Positions 7,452-15,668 of a stretch of DNA of 64,000 nt are shown in pieces. This DNA is from Pseudomonas botevensis (GTDB lineage: Bacteria; Pseudomonadota; Gammaproteobacteria; Pseudomonadales; Pseudomonadaceae). The first letter of the stretch is position 1. Each line of letters starts with the position of its first letter. Made by a program: the position numbers and the translations under genes. The notes beneath the pieces are model-generated. The model searched no databases and was not told where the DNA came from. It saw nothing but the letters and a program-made list of their open reading frames with translations. Location: the NCBI RefSeq assembly GCF_019145475.1, contig NZ_JAHTKI010000009.1, positions 124,001 to 188,000 of the forward strand. The letters are read 5' to 3'.

Positions 7452-8246
7452 ATGTCTACACCCATCATCCCTTGGATGGGCGGCAAACGCCGCCTGGCCG
7501 ACCGCCTCATTCCGCTTTTTCCGCCTCACGAATGCTATGTTGAAGTCTTTGCCGGCGGTGCCGCGCTCTACTTCATGAAGCCCCAGCCATCGCCCGTGGA
7601 AGTCCTCAACGACATCAACGGCGATCTGGTCACGCTTTATCGCGTCGTGCAGAACCACCTCGAAGAGTTCGTGCGCCAATTCAAATGGGCGCTCAGCTCA
7701 CGGCAGGTGTTCGAATGGCAGAAAATGACCCGCCCCGAAACCCTTACCGACATCCAGCGCTCCGCCCGATTTTTCTACCTGCAGCACCACGCCTTTGCCG
7801 GCAAGGTCTCAGGGCAGACATTCGGCACGGCGACCACCGCTCCGGCCATCAACCTGCTACGCATCGAGGAAAATCTCTCGGCCGCGTGGCAGCGCCTGTC
7901 CGGCACCTATGTCGAAAACCTCCCCTGGCTTGAATGCGCTGAACGCTACGACCGTGCTCACACCTTTCACTACATGGATCCTCCTTACTGGCAGACCGCC
8001 GGCTACGGTGTGGACTTTCCTTTCGAGAACTACGAACGGATGGCCGACTTCATGCGCCGCTGTAAAGGCAAGGTGATGGTCAGTATCAATGACCACCCGG
8101 ACATCCGCCGCGTGTTCGAAGGTTTCCATTTCGAAACTCTGGACATCCGTTACACCACGACCAACCAGCGGCAGGGAAAAGCCGACGTCAGTGGCGAGTT
8201 GGTGATCATGAATTGGGAACCGGAGGCTTTGGGAGGCCTTTTTTAA
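7452..8246 (+). CDS. DNA adenine methyltransferase (D12 class)
   Basis: This 264-residue enzyme transfers a methyl group from S-adenosylmethionine to N6 of adenine in DNA. It has the D12-class motifs: PIIPWMGGKRRLADRL at the N-terminus (AdoMet binding, F/W-x-GGK form), EVFAGGAAL, and the catalytic motif DPPY in HYMDPPYWQT. No restriction gene is adjacent, so it is an orphan. The ATG at 7452 is preceded by AAAGG; a TTG at 7443 is too close to that site. The LexA box in front and its position right after the tailocin lysis genes suggest co-induction. Sequence specificity cannot be read from the protein; GATC is only a guess for this class. Confidence 0.92.
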   Translation: MSTPIIPWMGGKRRLADRLIPLFPPHECYVEVFAGGAALYFMKPQPSPVEVLNDINGDLVTLYRVVQNHLEEFVRQFKWALSSRQVFEWQKMTRPETLTDIQRSARFFYLQHHAFAGKVSGQTFGTATTAPAINLLRIEENLSAAWQRLSGTYVENLPWLECAERYDRAHTFHYMDPPYWQTAGYGVDFPFENYERMADFMRRCKGKVMVSINDHPDIRRVFEGFHFETLDIRYTTTNQRQGKADVSGELVIMNWEPEALGGLF

Positions 8247-8302
8247 TCGCGCCGGTGGAAGTGACACTGCGAGTGGTCAGTCGCGAAGAGCCGCATGCAC
8301 TC

Positions 8303-8328
8303 GAGCGAACCGGTTTTCGTGTTCGCTC
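8303..8328. repeat. 8-bp inverted repeat between convergent genes
   Basis: GAGCGAAC (8303-8310) and GTTCGCTC (8321-8328) form a hairpin with a 10-nt loop between the convergent methyltransferase and receiver genes. No T-run follows on either strand, so it may be a weak or factor-dependent end of transcription. Confidence 0.5.
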
Positions 8329-8341
8329 TACAGTAAATCAA

Positions 8342-8776
8342 TCAGAGAGCTGGGGCGTTAGAAGGACCTGTGCGTTTTATAGGGTGCCCAGGCTGCAAAA
8401 GTGTAGCGACGGAAATAACAAGGTCTTCTAGCGACCAAGGTTTATGCAGATAGATCGTTGAGTGTGGAATGGAAGTGGGATCCAAGGCGTATCCAGAACT
8501 GAGAATCGATTTTACAGATGGCCATTTGCTTTCAACCATCGTTATAAATTCGATTCCCTTGAGCTGTCCTGGCAAACCTTGGTCGACGACGATCAACGGG
8601 CAGGGGAGTTGGGATTCAAGCATGTAAGTCAAGGCGTCGTCTGCTGTCTGGAATACTTTTGGAAGTCCACCGATTTCAATAATGATGTCCCCCATAAGAT
8701 CGCTCAGCACGGGGTCGTCCTCAACGACAATGATCTCCCCTGGGATCGGCAGCATCCCCTCCCAGCTAACGTTCAC
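8342..8776 (-). CDS. Single-domain response regulator (orphan receiver)
   Basis: This 144-residue protein is one receiver domain without an output domain. The acidic pocket EDD is at residues 19-21, the phospho-acceptor is Asp65 (IVVDQGLPG), the switch Ser is in LSSGYA (about 93), and the conserved Lys is in HKPWS (112). It probably works as a phosphate sink or a protein-protein switch for a kinase elsewhere. The start is a GTG at 8776 with a very strong AAGGAGG 7 nt upstream. There is no kinase gene next to it. Confidence 0.85.
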   Translation of the reverse strand: MNVSWEGMLPIPGEIIVVEDDPVLSDLMGDIIIEIGGLPKVFQTADDALTYMLESQLPCPLIVVDQGLPGQLKGIEFITMVESKWPSVKSILSSGYALDPTSIPHSTIYLHKPWSLEDLVISVATLLQPGHPIKRTGPSNAPAL

Positions 8777-8865
8777 TTGTCGTCCTCCTTCATCGAGTTG
8801 GTGGGCAGCCTATCAAGTGGCCTGAAATGCTCCCATCGCGAACTGCCCGAAAAGTGACAGACTTC

Positions 8866-9120
8866 TCAACGCTGTGGCTCATCCCAATCAATGGTAGCTG
8901 ACGCTCGCCATTTCACCTCGGTGATGCCAAATTTTTCAGCTTGAGGCTTGCTGATAACCTTCAGAGGTGGACGCCCTGGTTTTGGAATAGGCGCGATCCC
9001 TGCGTCGCAGCTTGCCCAATGCCAAGCGTCTGCATCCTTCATTGATTGGGCTCGGATCACGAATTCTTTGGGGCTTCCGTGCAGCAGATACCGGATATGG
9101 TATGTCGCGTAATTGCTCAT
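8866..9120 (-). CDS. Small Pseudomonas-specific protein (DUF6555-like)
   Basis: This 84-residue protein has no signal peptide or membrane segment. Its core, FVIRAQSMKDADAWHWASCDAG split over two strands, and the following IPKPGRPPLK are shared with the protein at 61330-61557, so the window carries two paralogues. I recall this family as DUF6555, found in Pseudomonas, but the name is from memory. The function is unknown. The ATG at 9120 follows a GGAG Shine-Dalgarno. It is not in an obvious operon. Confidence 0.75.
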   Translation of the reverse strand: MSNYATYHIRYLLHGSPKEFVIRAQSMKDADAWHWASCDAGIAPIPKPGRPPLKVISKPQAEKFGITEVKWRASATIDWDEPQR

Positions 9121-9334
9121 TTTGAACTCCGTTTCTGGATTTTCAAAAGAGCATTTTGCGAGCCATTAATTCCAAAGAGTCTTGGACTCGCCGCAGATTC
9201 TTTCGTCAGTCCGCAAGTCGGCAGGTCCCGGAGACGATGCCTGATCAATGACCGCTATTTCATAGCAGGTTGTGGCTGCTGAACGCTATGGCGAACTATA
9301 GGCGAGCTTTAGAGAGGTAGGTCAAGGCACGTAG

Positions 9335-9580
9335 TTAACCCAGATTTGTTGACCGACGAGAAACAACCATCTCTTCCAGGATTTCCCGTACCAGTCTGTT
9401 AGCACCTGATTCGCCATGATATTGGGTCCGATCAATATTTGCGATGGTGAACTGACGTAGGTCAGGACCTATAACCTCCACAGAAAGCGTACGATCAGAA
9501 TTTATAGTGCAGGTGATGGTGCATTGGGGAAGGCGGCGGGACAGCAGTTCTCCGATTTCACCTTTGCTCATTGTATCCAC
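9335..9580 (-). CDS. Small conserved protein, possibly DUF1652-like
   Basis: This 81-residue soluble protein has a predicted helix (MSKGEIGELLSRRL), a beta pair around CTITCTINSDRTLSVEV, and a C-terminal helix with RLVREILEEM. Size and layout recall the small DUF1652 proteins common in Pseudomonas, but the match is by pattern only. I took the GTG at 9580 as start because AAGGA lies 10 nt upstream; an ATG three codons later is a possible alternative. It stands alone on the minus strand. Confidence 0.6.
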   Translation of the reverse strand: MDTMSKGEIGELLSRRLPQCTITCTINSDRTLSVEVIGPDLRQFTIANIDRTQYHGESGANRLVREILEEMVVSRRSTNLG

Positions 9581-9793
9581 GATCTGTGGTTCCTTTTTCT
9601 TGAAAGATAGAAGCTAATAATGGAGGTTCGAGCAATTATGGCCAGTTGATGTCGCTCGGTCGAGAGATGAGCGTTTGCTTGACAATGGCTCTGGAACGGG
9701 GTGACTGGATATGCAGGCTTGTGAATTCTTTCCCGACGCTCTATGGCGGAAAAATCCTGCTAGTGTTAGTGGAATTTGCCAGAGTATGACGTC

Positions 9794-9997
9794 ATGGAAG
9801 AAGTTTTTATCGTTCAAAAACGGCCGTGCGGAGGGATAGAGGCAGGTTTCTATTTCAGAATTGTCGACACGCGTACCGGGGAGCAACTCATGTCCAGCTT
9901 TCTTAATGAGTCGCAGGCCTATGAGCAATGCAGCCGATTAAATATCCATGCGGCCCGCCTACAGCCAAGCGCTCTGGCTAATCCGAATGGCCGCTGA
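9794..9997 (+). CDS. Small hypothetical protein
   Basis: This frame encodes 67 residues starting MEEVFIVQKRPCGG, with a beta-like FYFRIVDTRTGEQLMSSF segment and a helix SQAYEQCSRLNIH. The composition looks like a real small soluble protein: balanced charge, and no Arg/Pro excess as in shadow frames. The ribosome binding site is poor, and an earlier start in the same frame (9776) is possible. The function is unknown. Confidence 0.5.
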   Translation: MEEVFIVQKRPCGGIEAGFYFRIVDTRTGEQLMSSFLNESQAYEQCSRLNIHAARLQPSALANPNGR

Positions 9998-10676
9998 TTA
10001 AAGCATCCATCCCATGTGTAGATGCTGAGCGAGCCAGGGCGTTACCTCTCGTAGCGCCCATCCAGCCCCGCAAAGCATGCTCAAATAAATGGCAAAAAAT
10101 TTGAGTTCCCAATTCATCGTGATACCCCTAGTAAGGCACTCGGGCAAGGATGGACAATCGCGCTGAACAGACTATATTTCGAATCGTGTCTACCTTACCA
10201 GTGCGCCCTCAGCTCGTCCCTGTAGCAGTGGTGAGGTAGGCCATTTAGATTTTAGACATCCCTGCTCTTTTGCTTTTCTAAATGGGTGGATGACGTACGC
10301 CCGATAACTTGATGAGCATAACGGTAGCTGCGGCTTGCTGATCCGGAGTCAGAGCTGTCGAGCGTGATCGATCTCGAAGGTTTATGAGGGTTCGGTGATT
10401 AGGAGCACATATGCGTCTCGAGTCTGCCGAAAGCACAATCAGACATCTTAACGAATACCTTGAAGTGGCGGGGTAGGCTAGAGACCTTGAAAATAGTGGG
10501 ACGGGTGAATGGAATCTAGCCCTCGTTATCAGCTTGGGAAAAGCTGCCAGACTGACTGCTTTCGGCCAGAATCTGTCGTTTATGTTCATGATTAAGTTGT
10601 GCTCACTTCGGATTCTGGACGACCGATCAGTTAGCCGTTTTACTCACGAAAAAGATTATAACTTGCCGCCCCTGAG
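9998..10676. other. Intergenic stretch with one short Shine-Dalgarno-led frame
   Basis: No convincing full gene lies here. The one detail is a 21-codon frame at 10411-10476 (MRLESAESTIRHLNEYLEVAG) led by TAGGAGCACAT, a good ribosome binding site; it ends at a TAG and may be a small peptide or the 5' remnant of a decayed gene. A minus-strand frame at 10278-10589 has mixed composition and no ribosome binding site, and I do not accept it. The 3' part is the region after the anti-sigma gene. Confidence 0.4.
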
Positions 10677-11351
10677 TTATAACGCCGTAAGCACGCCCTG
10701 ATACAGCACCGGACCAGTCGGCTGTCCTGTCGGCGATCCGCCCTCGGGCTCAAGACTGACGGCCAGAGTGATGGATTCACCAATGAGAGCTTTCTGCGCG
10801 CTGCCCAATTTGATTTCCCCGTCTCCGCCTGGGGGTATCACCCCAAGCGAAACGGGCTTGCCATCTTGCGGAATAACCCACATTTCCAGGCTGCGTTCCT
10901 TTTCAACCTTCGCCAAAGCCAACAGTTTAATTTTCAGGTAATTCTCGTGAGCTTCGATGCTCATCCACGACTGTGCGTCGGCACTGCGCAACGTGGCGCC
11001 GTAGTGCACATCGTCGCGGTTGTAGATAACGCCCAGTGTTACTGCTGCTACCAACGAACATGCTGCAATCGTCACCCGGAGCCAGTTCCAAAATGGCTGC
11101 CTCAAAGTGAGCTGCGGTGTATGCGGATCTATACGCGCCGTAACTCCGCGCCATACACGATCCGGTACAGGTTGTTCAGCCAGAGTCTCAGTAAGGCTCA
11201 TGAGGCTGTCCTGCCATTGTGCAAGTTCCGCGCGAAGTTCCGAGTCTTCGAGTAACAGCTGCTCAAAGCGCCGGCACGCGGTTGGTGGCATTAAACCGAT
11301 CGCATAGTCGGCAGCAAGTGCACGACGCAGACTTGGAGTTTGGTAGTTCAT
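10677..11351 (-). CDS. Anti-sigma factor, RskA/ChrR-like, membrane-anchored
   Basis: This 224-residue protein resembles anti-sigma-K (RskA) factors. A cytoplasmic N-terminal helical domain (residues 1-80, with RRALAADYAIGLMPPTACRR) would hold the sigma factor. One membrane helix lies at about 91-109. The periplasmic C-terminal domain carries the RskA features LEMWVIPQDGKPVSLGVIP and LAVSLEPEGGSPTGQPTGPV. The ATG overlaps the stop of the sigma gene (ATGA), so the two are translationally coupled. With the FAS1 gene upstream on the same strand it forms a three-gene cluster. Confidence 0.9.
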   Translation of the reverse strand: MNYQTPSLRRALAADYAIGLMPPTACRRFEQLLLEDSELRAELAQWQDSLMSLTETLAEQPVPDRVWRGVTARIDPHTPQLTLRQPFWNWLRVTIAACSLVAAVTLGVIYNRDDVHYGATLRSADAQSWMSIEAHENYLKIKLLALAKVEKERSLEMWVIPQDGKPVSLGVIPPGGDGEIKLGSAQKALIGESITLAVSLEPEGGSPTGQPTGPVLYQGVLTAL

Positions 11352-11983
11352 GACTCAAGGCACCTGCGCAAACGCTCCATGCCTCGGCGGATCCAAGACT
11401 TTACCGACCCAAGCGGTGCGGACAGCTGCTCGGCCAACTCTGAACAGGAAAGTCCCTCAAAATAAGCAATGGTGATCGATTGGCGTTGCATCCCTTCGAG
11501 CCTATCTAGGCACCGATTCAATGAAGCGGCCTCACGGAAGCTGTTCAACTGATCATGTGCCGAGGGGCTGTCGTCGACCAGCATCTGCGCGTCGAGATCA
11601 CTCAGCGGACGTTCGCGATGCTTTCGCAATTGGTCGATGGACTGGTTTCGCGTGATGTTGATCATCCAGGTCATCGGCGCCGACAGGTGCGATTGGTAGC
11701 GTGAAGCATTGTTCCAAATACGCACAAAACTTTCCTGCAGCACCTCTTCAGCCAGATCCGCGCGTCCCATGAACCGCAGAGCCACGCCATGCAGACGCGG
11801 ACTCACGGTACGATACAGCGCTTCAAAAGCACCTCGATCGCCGAGGGAACACTGGGCTAGAAGGTGTTTGAGTTGGTCAGTGTCGGCGATGGGAATAGCC
11901 TTTCTCCAAACGATTGGGTCGTGAGGTGATTCGAGTCGATTGCAGCCAGAGGGTAGCCCACGGCGCGCGGTTGTTCCATTCAC
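11348..11983 (-). CDS. ECF RNA polymerase sigma factor (SigK-like)
   Basis: This 211-residue group IV sigma factor has region 2 (LYRTVSPRLHGVALRFMG, then DLAEEVLQESFVRIW and the core-binding MTWMINITRNQSIDQLRK) and region 4 (RQSITIAYFEGLSCSELA, then APLGSVKSWIRRGMERLR). It pairs with the RskA-like anti-sigma gene that overlaps its stop codon. The start is a GTG at 11983 with GAGGAG 7 nt upstream; the first 35 residues before the conserved region are unusual for the family, so a later start is conceivable. The likely target is the neighbouring fasciclin gene, by analogy with sigma factors that control their own cluster. Confidence 0.92.
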   Translation of the reverse strand: MNGTTARRGLPSGCNRLESPHDPIVWRKAIPIADTDQLKHLLAQCSLGDRGAFEALYRTVSPRLHGVALRFMGRADLAEEVLQESFVRIWNNASRYQSHLSAPMTWMINITRNQSIDQLRKHRERPLSDLDAQMLVDDSPSAHDQLNSFREAASLNRCLDRLEGMQRQSITIAYFEGLSCSELAEQLSAPLGSVKSWIRRGMERLRRCLES

Positions 11984-12037
11984 GGGTGGGCTCCTCGGAA
12001 GACTCGCCGGTCTGCTGAGATCGACCGGCGACGCCGG

Positions 12038-12631
12038 TCAACTTTTCGGCATCAACACCTTGTCGATGACCTGTATCACACCGTTCGACTGGTATACGTC
12101 ATAGGTGCTGATGTCGGCGACGTCACCCTTTTCGTCTTTGATGGTGATGTTGTGTGGTCCATTCATCATTGCCCACAGCTTGCCGCCCGAGACGGTGGTC
12201 AATTCGGTCTTTCCACCGCCGGCCTTGATCTTCTCGGCAAGGGTGGCCATGTCCAGTTTGCCGCTCACAACGTGGTAAGTAAGGATCTTGGTGAGGGTTG
12301 CCTTGTTTTCCGGCTTGAGCAAGGTATCGACGGTTCCGGCGGGCAGAGCTGTAAAGGCTGAGTTGACCGGTGCGAATACGGTGAAAGGCCCCTTGCCCTT
12401 GAGGGTGTCGACCAGACCGGCAGCTTTGACAGCGGCGACCAGGGTGGTGTGATCCGCGGAATTTACTGCGTTATCGATGATGTCCTTGCTGGGCGACATG
12501 CTTTGACCGCCTACCATTATGCTGTCGTGGCTCATCGATGCAGCCTGGGCACCATTGAGCATTAAGCCGGTAGCGGCCGCCAAGGTCAGAAGGCCCGCAA
12601 TCAATGGCGTTTTGATCGAAATGCGTTTCAT
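12038..12631 (-). CDS. Secreted fasciclin (FAS1) domain protein
   Basis: This 197-residue exported protein has a Sec signal peptide (first 30 residues, cleavage after AQA) and one FAS1 domain. The two conserved FAS1 boxes are visible: FTVFAPVNSAFTALP and LTYHVVSGKLD, and the protein ends with the usual GVIQVIDKVLMP. FAS1 domains mediate adhesion or matrix interaction. It is upstream of, and collinear with, the ECF sigma/anti-sigma pair (54 nt gap), so it is the probable regulated output or sensor partner of that system. Confidence 0.92.
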   Translation of the reverse strand: MKRISIKTPLIAGLLTLAAATGLMLNGAQAASMSHDSIMVGGQSMSPSKDIIDNAVNSADHTTLVAAVKAAGLVDTLKGKGPFTVFAPVNSAFTALPAGTVDTLLKPENKATLTKILTYHVVSGKLDMATLAEKIKAGGGKTELTTVSGGKLWAMMNGPHNITIKDEKGDVADISTYDVYQSNGVIQVIDKVLMPKS

Positions 12632-13332
12632 CGTGATGATCCTTTGTGAGGAAAATCGGCCAGGAGAGTCTGTCCGTGTTTGATATACGTGGCGGCGTTC
12701 GGAATGGATGCAGTAGCGCCTATTTTTTCGCAGGACCTGAGAGTGGGTGATCCAATGACCGATGCTTCTTAAGCGACCAATCCCAGATTGAATGGGGGGA
12801 ATGGATGCTTTTGGACGAAAGCATCTCCCCGTGAGCGCTTGGTATCGAACAAGATCGGTCGCCCATCAGGTCATGGTTCATGGAACAGTTACGCTCGGCA
12901 TGACACTAATTCATTATTGTTAAACGAATATCCGTAGCAATGTCGTGAATAACAGTCGCATAAGTTAAAGTTTCTGAATAACTAGCGTTGAGATTAGTGT
13001 TTCTCGCTGACATTGCACGGATGTCAGTGCTTAATTTCCTCCAGACTACTTAAAAAGTCTCTACTTTGTGCCGTCCGTACATTGTGATTACATATTAACC
13101 TGCTGAAGGTGCTTTTTCCTTCCTGGCAAAGTTTCTCATCTTATATATTTACTTGTGAAATGGAAAAGCAAAGCTATAATTTACGATAAGTTAGGTGCTT
13201 GGTAACAAGTCTCGCTAATTTTTATTCACGCGGAAAAGTATGTTCAAAAACTTATCAGCAAGGAGGCAATTTACACGTAAGAAATTTTGTAAGGTGGCAA
13301 TCTAAAAATAACAGTAAGCATGAGATATTTCT
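12632..13332. other. AT-rich intergenic stretch
   Basis: About 700 nt without a supported gene. The left part must hold the promoter of the FAS1/sigma cluster. From about 12900 the base composition turns clearly AT-rich and stays so through the following regulator gene, unlike the rest of the window, which suggests acquired DNA. A frame at 13199-13444 overlaps the regulator start and lacks a ribosome binding site. Confidence 0.5.
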
Positions 13333-14088
13333 ATGGCGAGCATCGCAGATGAGGTTGAGAGTATTTCCCCAAGCAAAAAAACGTGCTTTCGGTGTAGAGC
13401 GCAAGCATCCTGCATGCTTAGAACAATCGATAGAGAAATATTAGGCCACTATCAAAGCGATAGTAAAATCCAAAGAATGAATGAAAAAAAGGGACGCTTT
13501 GTATTCAGGCAAGGCTCAATAGCAGCATATTTATTTAAAATAAAAGCTGGCTCAGTTAAAGTTGTCATTGAATCGTATAGAAATTTTGAGCACTTGCTGG
13601 ACTTTAAGATGGCTGGAGATAATATTGGGCTTGATACATTTGTTGGTGATCCTCATCGGACTAGTGCTATAGCATTGGAAGACACAGAAATATGCAAAAT
13701 CAACATCAGTCGACTAAAAAACGAGCCAGCCAGTCAACTATACTTACACGGTAAAATTCACAGTGCCACTAATCTAGATGTTGATCGCCTGCAAAAAAAA
13801 GCATTGCTGCTCGCCAAAATGACCGCCGAGCAAAGGTTATGTTGGCTTCTCTGTGATTTATCAGAAAAATATGCATCTATGGGGTTTTCTGCCCAGTCAC
13901 TTTATTTAAAGATGAGCAGGAATGAAATTGCATCATATCTAGGTCTACGCATGGAGACCGTTTGCAGATGTTTTACAAAACTGCATGAGCTCTCGCTGAT
14001 AAATGTGGATGGAGCGAAAGTCGAAATAATTCATCTAGAAAAGATTAAAAATATAGCAATGGGCATCGATGAGGAAAGCCGGATTTAG
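13333..14088 (+). CDS. FNR/ANR-like Crp-family transcription regulator
   Basis: This 251-residue protein has the Crp/Fnr layout: an N-terminal cysteine cluster, a cyclic-nucleotide-binding-like beta barrel (about 45-130), a dimer helix, and a C-terminal helix-turn-helix (about 195-225). Cys18, Cys21 and Cys27 (CFRCRAQASC) have exactly the C-x2-C-x5-C spacing of FNR, and Cys121 (TEICKI) matches the fourth ligand, so it should carry an oxygen-sensitive 4Fe-4S cluster. The recognition helix reads METVCRCF; FNR has ETISR, so the DNA-contacting Ser is Cys here while Glu208 and Arg212 are kept. The gene is AT-rich compared with its neighbours. The Shine-Dalgarno is weak, but the cysteine cluster supports this start. 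Confidence 0.88.
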   Translation: MASIADEVESISPSKKTCFRCRAQASCMLRTIDREILGHYQSDSKIQRMNEKKGRFVFRQGSIAAYLFKIKAGSVKVVIESYRNFEHLLDFKMAGDNIGLDTFVGDPHRTSAIALEDTEICKINISRLKNEPASQLYLHGKIHSATNLDVDRLQKKALLLAKMTAEQRLCWLLCDLSEKYASMGFSAQSLYLKMSRNEIASYLGLRMETVCRCFTKLHELSLINVDGAKVEIIHLEKIKNIAMGIDEESRI

Positions 14089-14383
14089 GCCGAGTCTTCC
14101 TAGCGAATGACTGCTAATGGCCAGTAGCGGTCGCTTGTGAACGTTCGGCTGAAAGGGGCGCCTGAGAGGAGTTTCCCTAGGATGGTCGCAGAAGACCGGT
14201 GAGGGCAAGTTGAGGGTATACGTAGGCGTGAGTGCCCTGTTCGGCCTAAAGCGGTCCCGAAGGAGTTATGAAGGGCTTCGAAACCCCATCTGGATCGTCA
14301 GCGGTGGCACTCGATTTAAAAGGGGCGGGCTCGATTACCAATCGATCCACCGGATATGAGGGAAAGTTGGTCATGAAGTCGAC

Positions 14384-14599
14384 CTAGCCCTTGCTATTGC
14401 TTTTCAGCCTCGCCAGCCCCTGTCTGATATGACCGGCGTTCTCACCAATAGCCCATAAGGCGCTTCGAACGTTGTCTCCAACCTCGGTCAGACCTTGCTT
14501 TTCAGCATGAAGCGTCAGCTCCATCAAGGCGGCCTCCAGTCCAAGTTGATTCTGATACATCCTTTCCAACACGTCCGATAACGAATATTCGTCTGACAT
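14384..14599 (-). CDS. Small hypothetical helical protein
   Basis: This 71-residue protein is predicted all-helical and soluble (YSLSDVLERMYQNQLGLEAA, then VRSALWAIGENAGHIRQGLARL). An AAAGGAGG Shine-Dalgarno 7 nt before the ATG makes translation very likely. No function is recognised and no partner gene is adjacent. Confidence 0.7.
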   Translation of the reverse strand: MSDEYSLSDVLERMYQNQLGLEAALMELTLHAEKQGLTEVGDNVRSALWAIGENAGHIRQGLARLKSNSKG

Positions 14600-15508
14600 G
14601 GCATGGCCTCCTTTCGAAAAAGTACAAGCATAGTACCGGTCATGCCGCTGTCAGGCAGTGATTGCGAATTGCTTAGAAATTGCTACAAGGCGAAGAAACT
14701 TCAGCTGATAAGCCCTTAAGGCTCGGGATTTGGCGGTTGCCTACACCCAATCCATCATCGGGGCCACGCTGAAGCGTCTGGACACCGTAGAGGCTTCATT
14801 TACGTGGGGTACAGCGGGCGTCTGGATCATTTTGCTCTACGTGTTTGAGGCCGATTTCAGGGAGAAAGCGGCGTTTTCGGGCGATGGGCGCAAGTTTACC
14901 AAGAGAGCCAGGCCTTCGCCTGAAAACGAGACCCGCTCGAGGTTGGATGGGGGTGGTGCCGTGACGGTCCCTGGACGATTTGTCGGCAGGTGATGAGTTA
15001 AATGCCAGGCAAAAAAAAACCGCCTTTGCGGGGCGGTTTTTCATGTAGGTGCCGGTTTGCGACCGAAGCCTACTGCTCACTGGCTACACTGACGTAGCCG
15101 CATGGTAAAAATTTTTGCTCCTCCTCGCAACGTTATTTTTGCTTGAAGCGGCGGTGTGCTGCGGACGAGAAGCGCAGTGCTGCTGCTTGAGAGTGACAGT
15201 ATGGAAACTGACAGAAATAACAAATTACAGAAAATAAGGCCTTAGTCGGTTTGAATAGACCAAATGTGCGTTTTTTTACGGAGTTCCAAGTTAACATGGC
15301 GCCGCTCACACTTCGGTGTTGCGGTGAGAGTCGGCTGGAAACTTAACAGTTTCATGCCCTCTGACACGGTTTTGCACCCGTGCCGGAGTGATGGCTCGGA
15401 GGGATCTCAACCGGCCGCCTCACTGGTTACACTGACGTGTACGCCAAAGGCACACGTGATCCGGTAAGTGCGCTGGAGGTTTGGCCCCCAGCCTGGAGGC
15501 CAAAACGT
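14600..15508. other. Intergenic stretch with a terminator and a 20-bp repeat
   Basis: About 900 nt without a convincing long gene. Frames at 14730-14993 and 15264-15467 have poor composition and no ribosome binding site. Visible structure: a terminator-like hairpin at 15017-15042 and a 20-nt direct repeat, CTCACTGGYTACACTGACGT, at 15076-15095 and 15419-15438 with one mismatch. A small peptide frame or untranslated leader of the 32-residue gene that follows may lie here. Confidence 0.45.
15017..15042. terminator. Bidirectional intrinsic terminator
   Basis: AAACCGCC (15017-15024) pairs with GGCGGTTT (15032-15039). It is flanked by a run of A on the left and T on the right, so it can work in both directions. 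No confident gene ends right next to it, which hints at a small RNA or an unrecognised small gene nearby. Confidence 0.8.
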
Positions 15509-15607
15509 ATGAAGCTTTTGCTGCGTACGCTGAGCCTTGTATGGAGATTGTTTAAAGCGTTTCGCTTTTACGAGTTCCTGCGAGACCACTTTGACGACCT
15601 GAAGTAA
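15509..15607 (+). CDS. 32-residue small protein
   Basis: The frame encodes MKLLLRTLSLVWRLFKAF followed by RFYEFLRDHFDDLK: an amphipathic or membrane-active helix with a charged tail. A TGGAGG Shine-Dalgarno 9 nt before the ATG and a strong terminator 15 nt after the stop make this look like a real monocistronic small gene. It is too short for most gene finders. It could be an inner-membrane small protein; no function is known to me. Confidence 0.6.
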   Translation: MKLLLRTLSLVWRLFKAFRFYEFLRDHFDDLK

Positions 15608-15621
15608 CGGCCGTCATCGCG

Positions 15622-15668
15622 GAGAAAAGCCCGTTTCAGTTTTGGCTGAGGCGGGCTTTTTTTGTTTC
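15622..15668 (+). terminator. Intrinsic terminator after the 32-residue gene
   Basis: AAAGCCCG with TTTCAG continues into a loop and pairs with CTGAGG-CGGGCTTT, followed by a T-run to about 15665. It ends the transcript of the small gene at 15509. Confidence 0.85.

Noticed and set aside
10278..10589. Minus-strand frame in a gene-poor stretch
   Set aside because: No ribosome binding site, mixed composition, overlaps a better plus-strand signal; at most a gene remnant.
14730..14993. Plus-strand frame MAVAYTQS...
   Set aside because: No ribosome binding site, C-terminal half Arg/Gly-rich and shadow-like.
15264..15467. Plus-strand frame upstream of the 32-residue gene
   Set aside because: Unlikely composition (Cys/Arg/Ser), no ribosome binding site; the repeat lies inside it.
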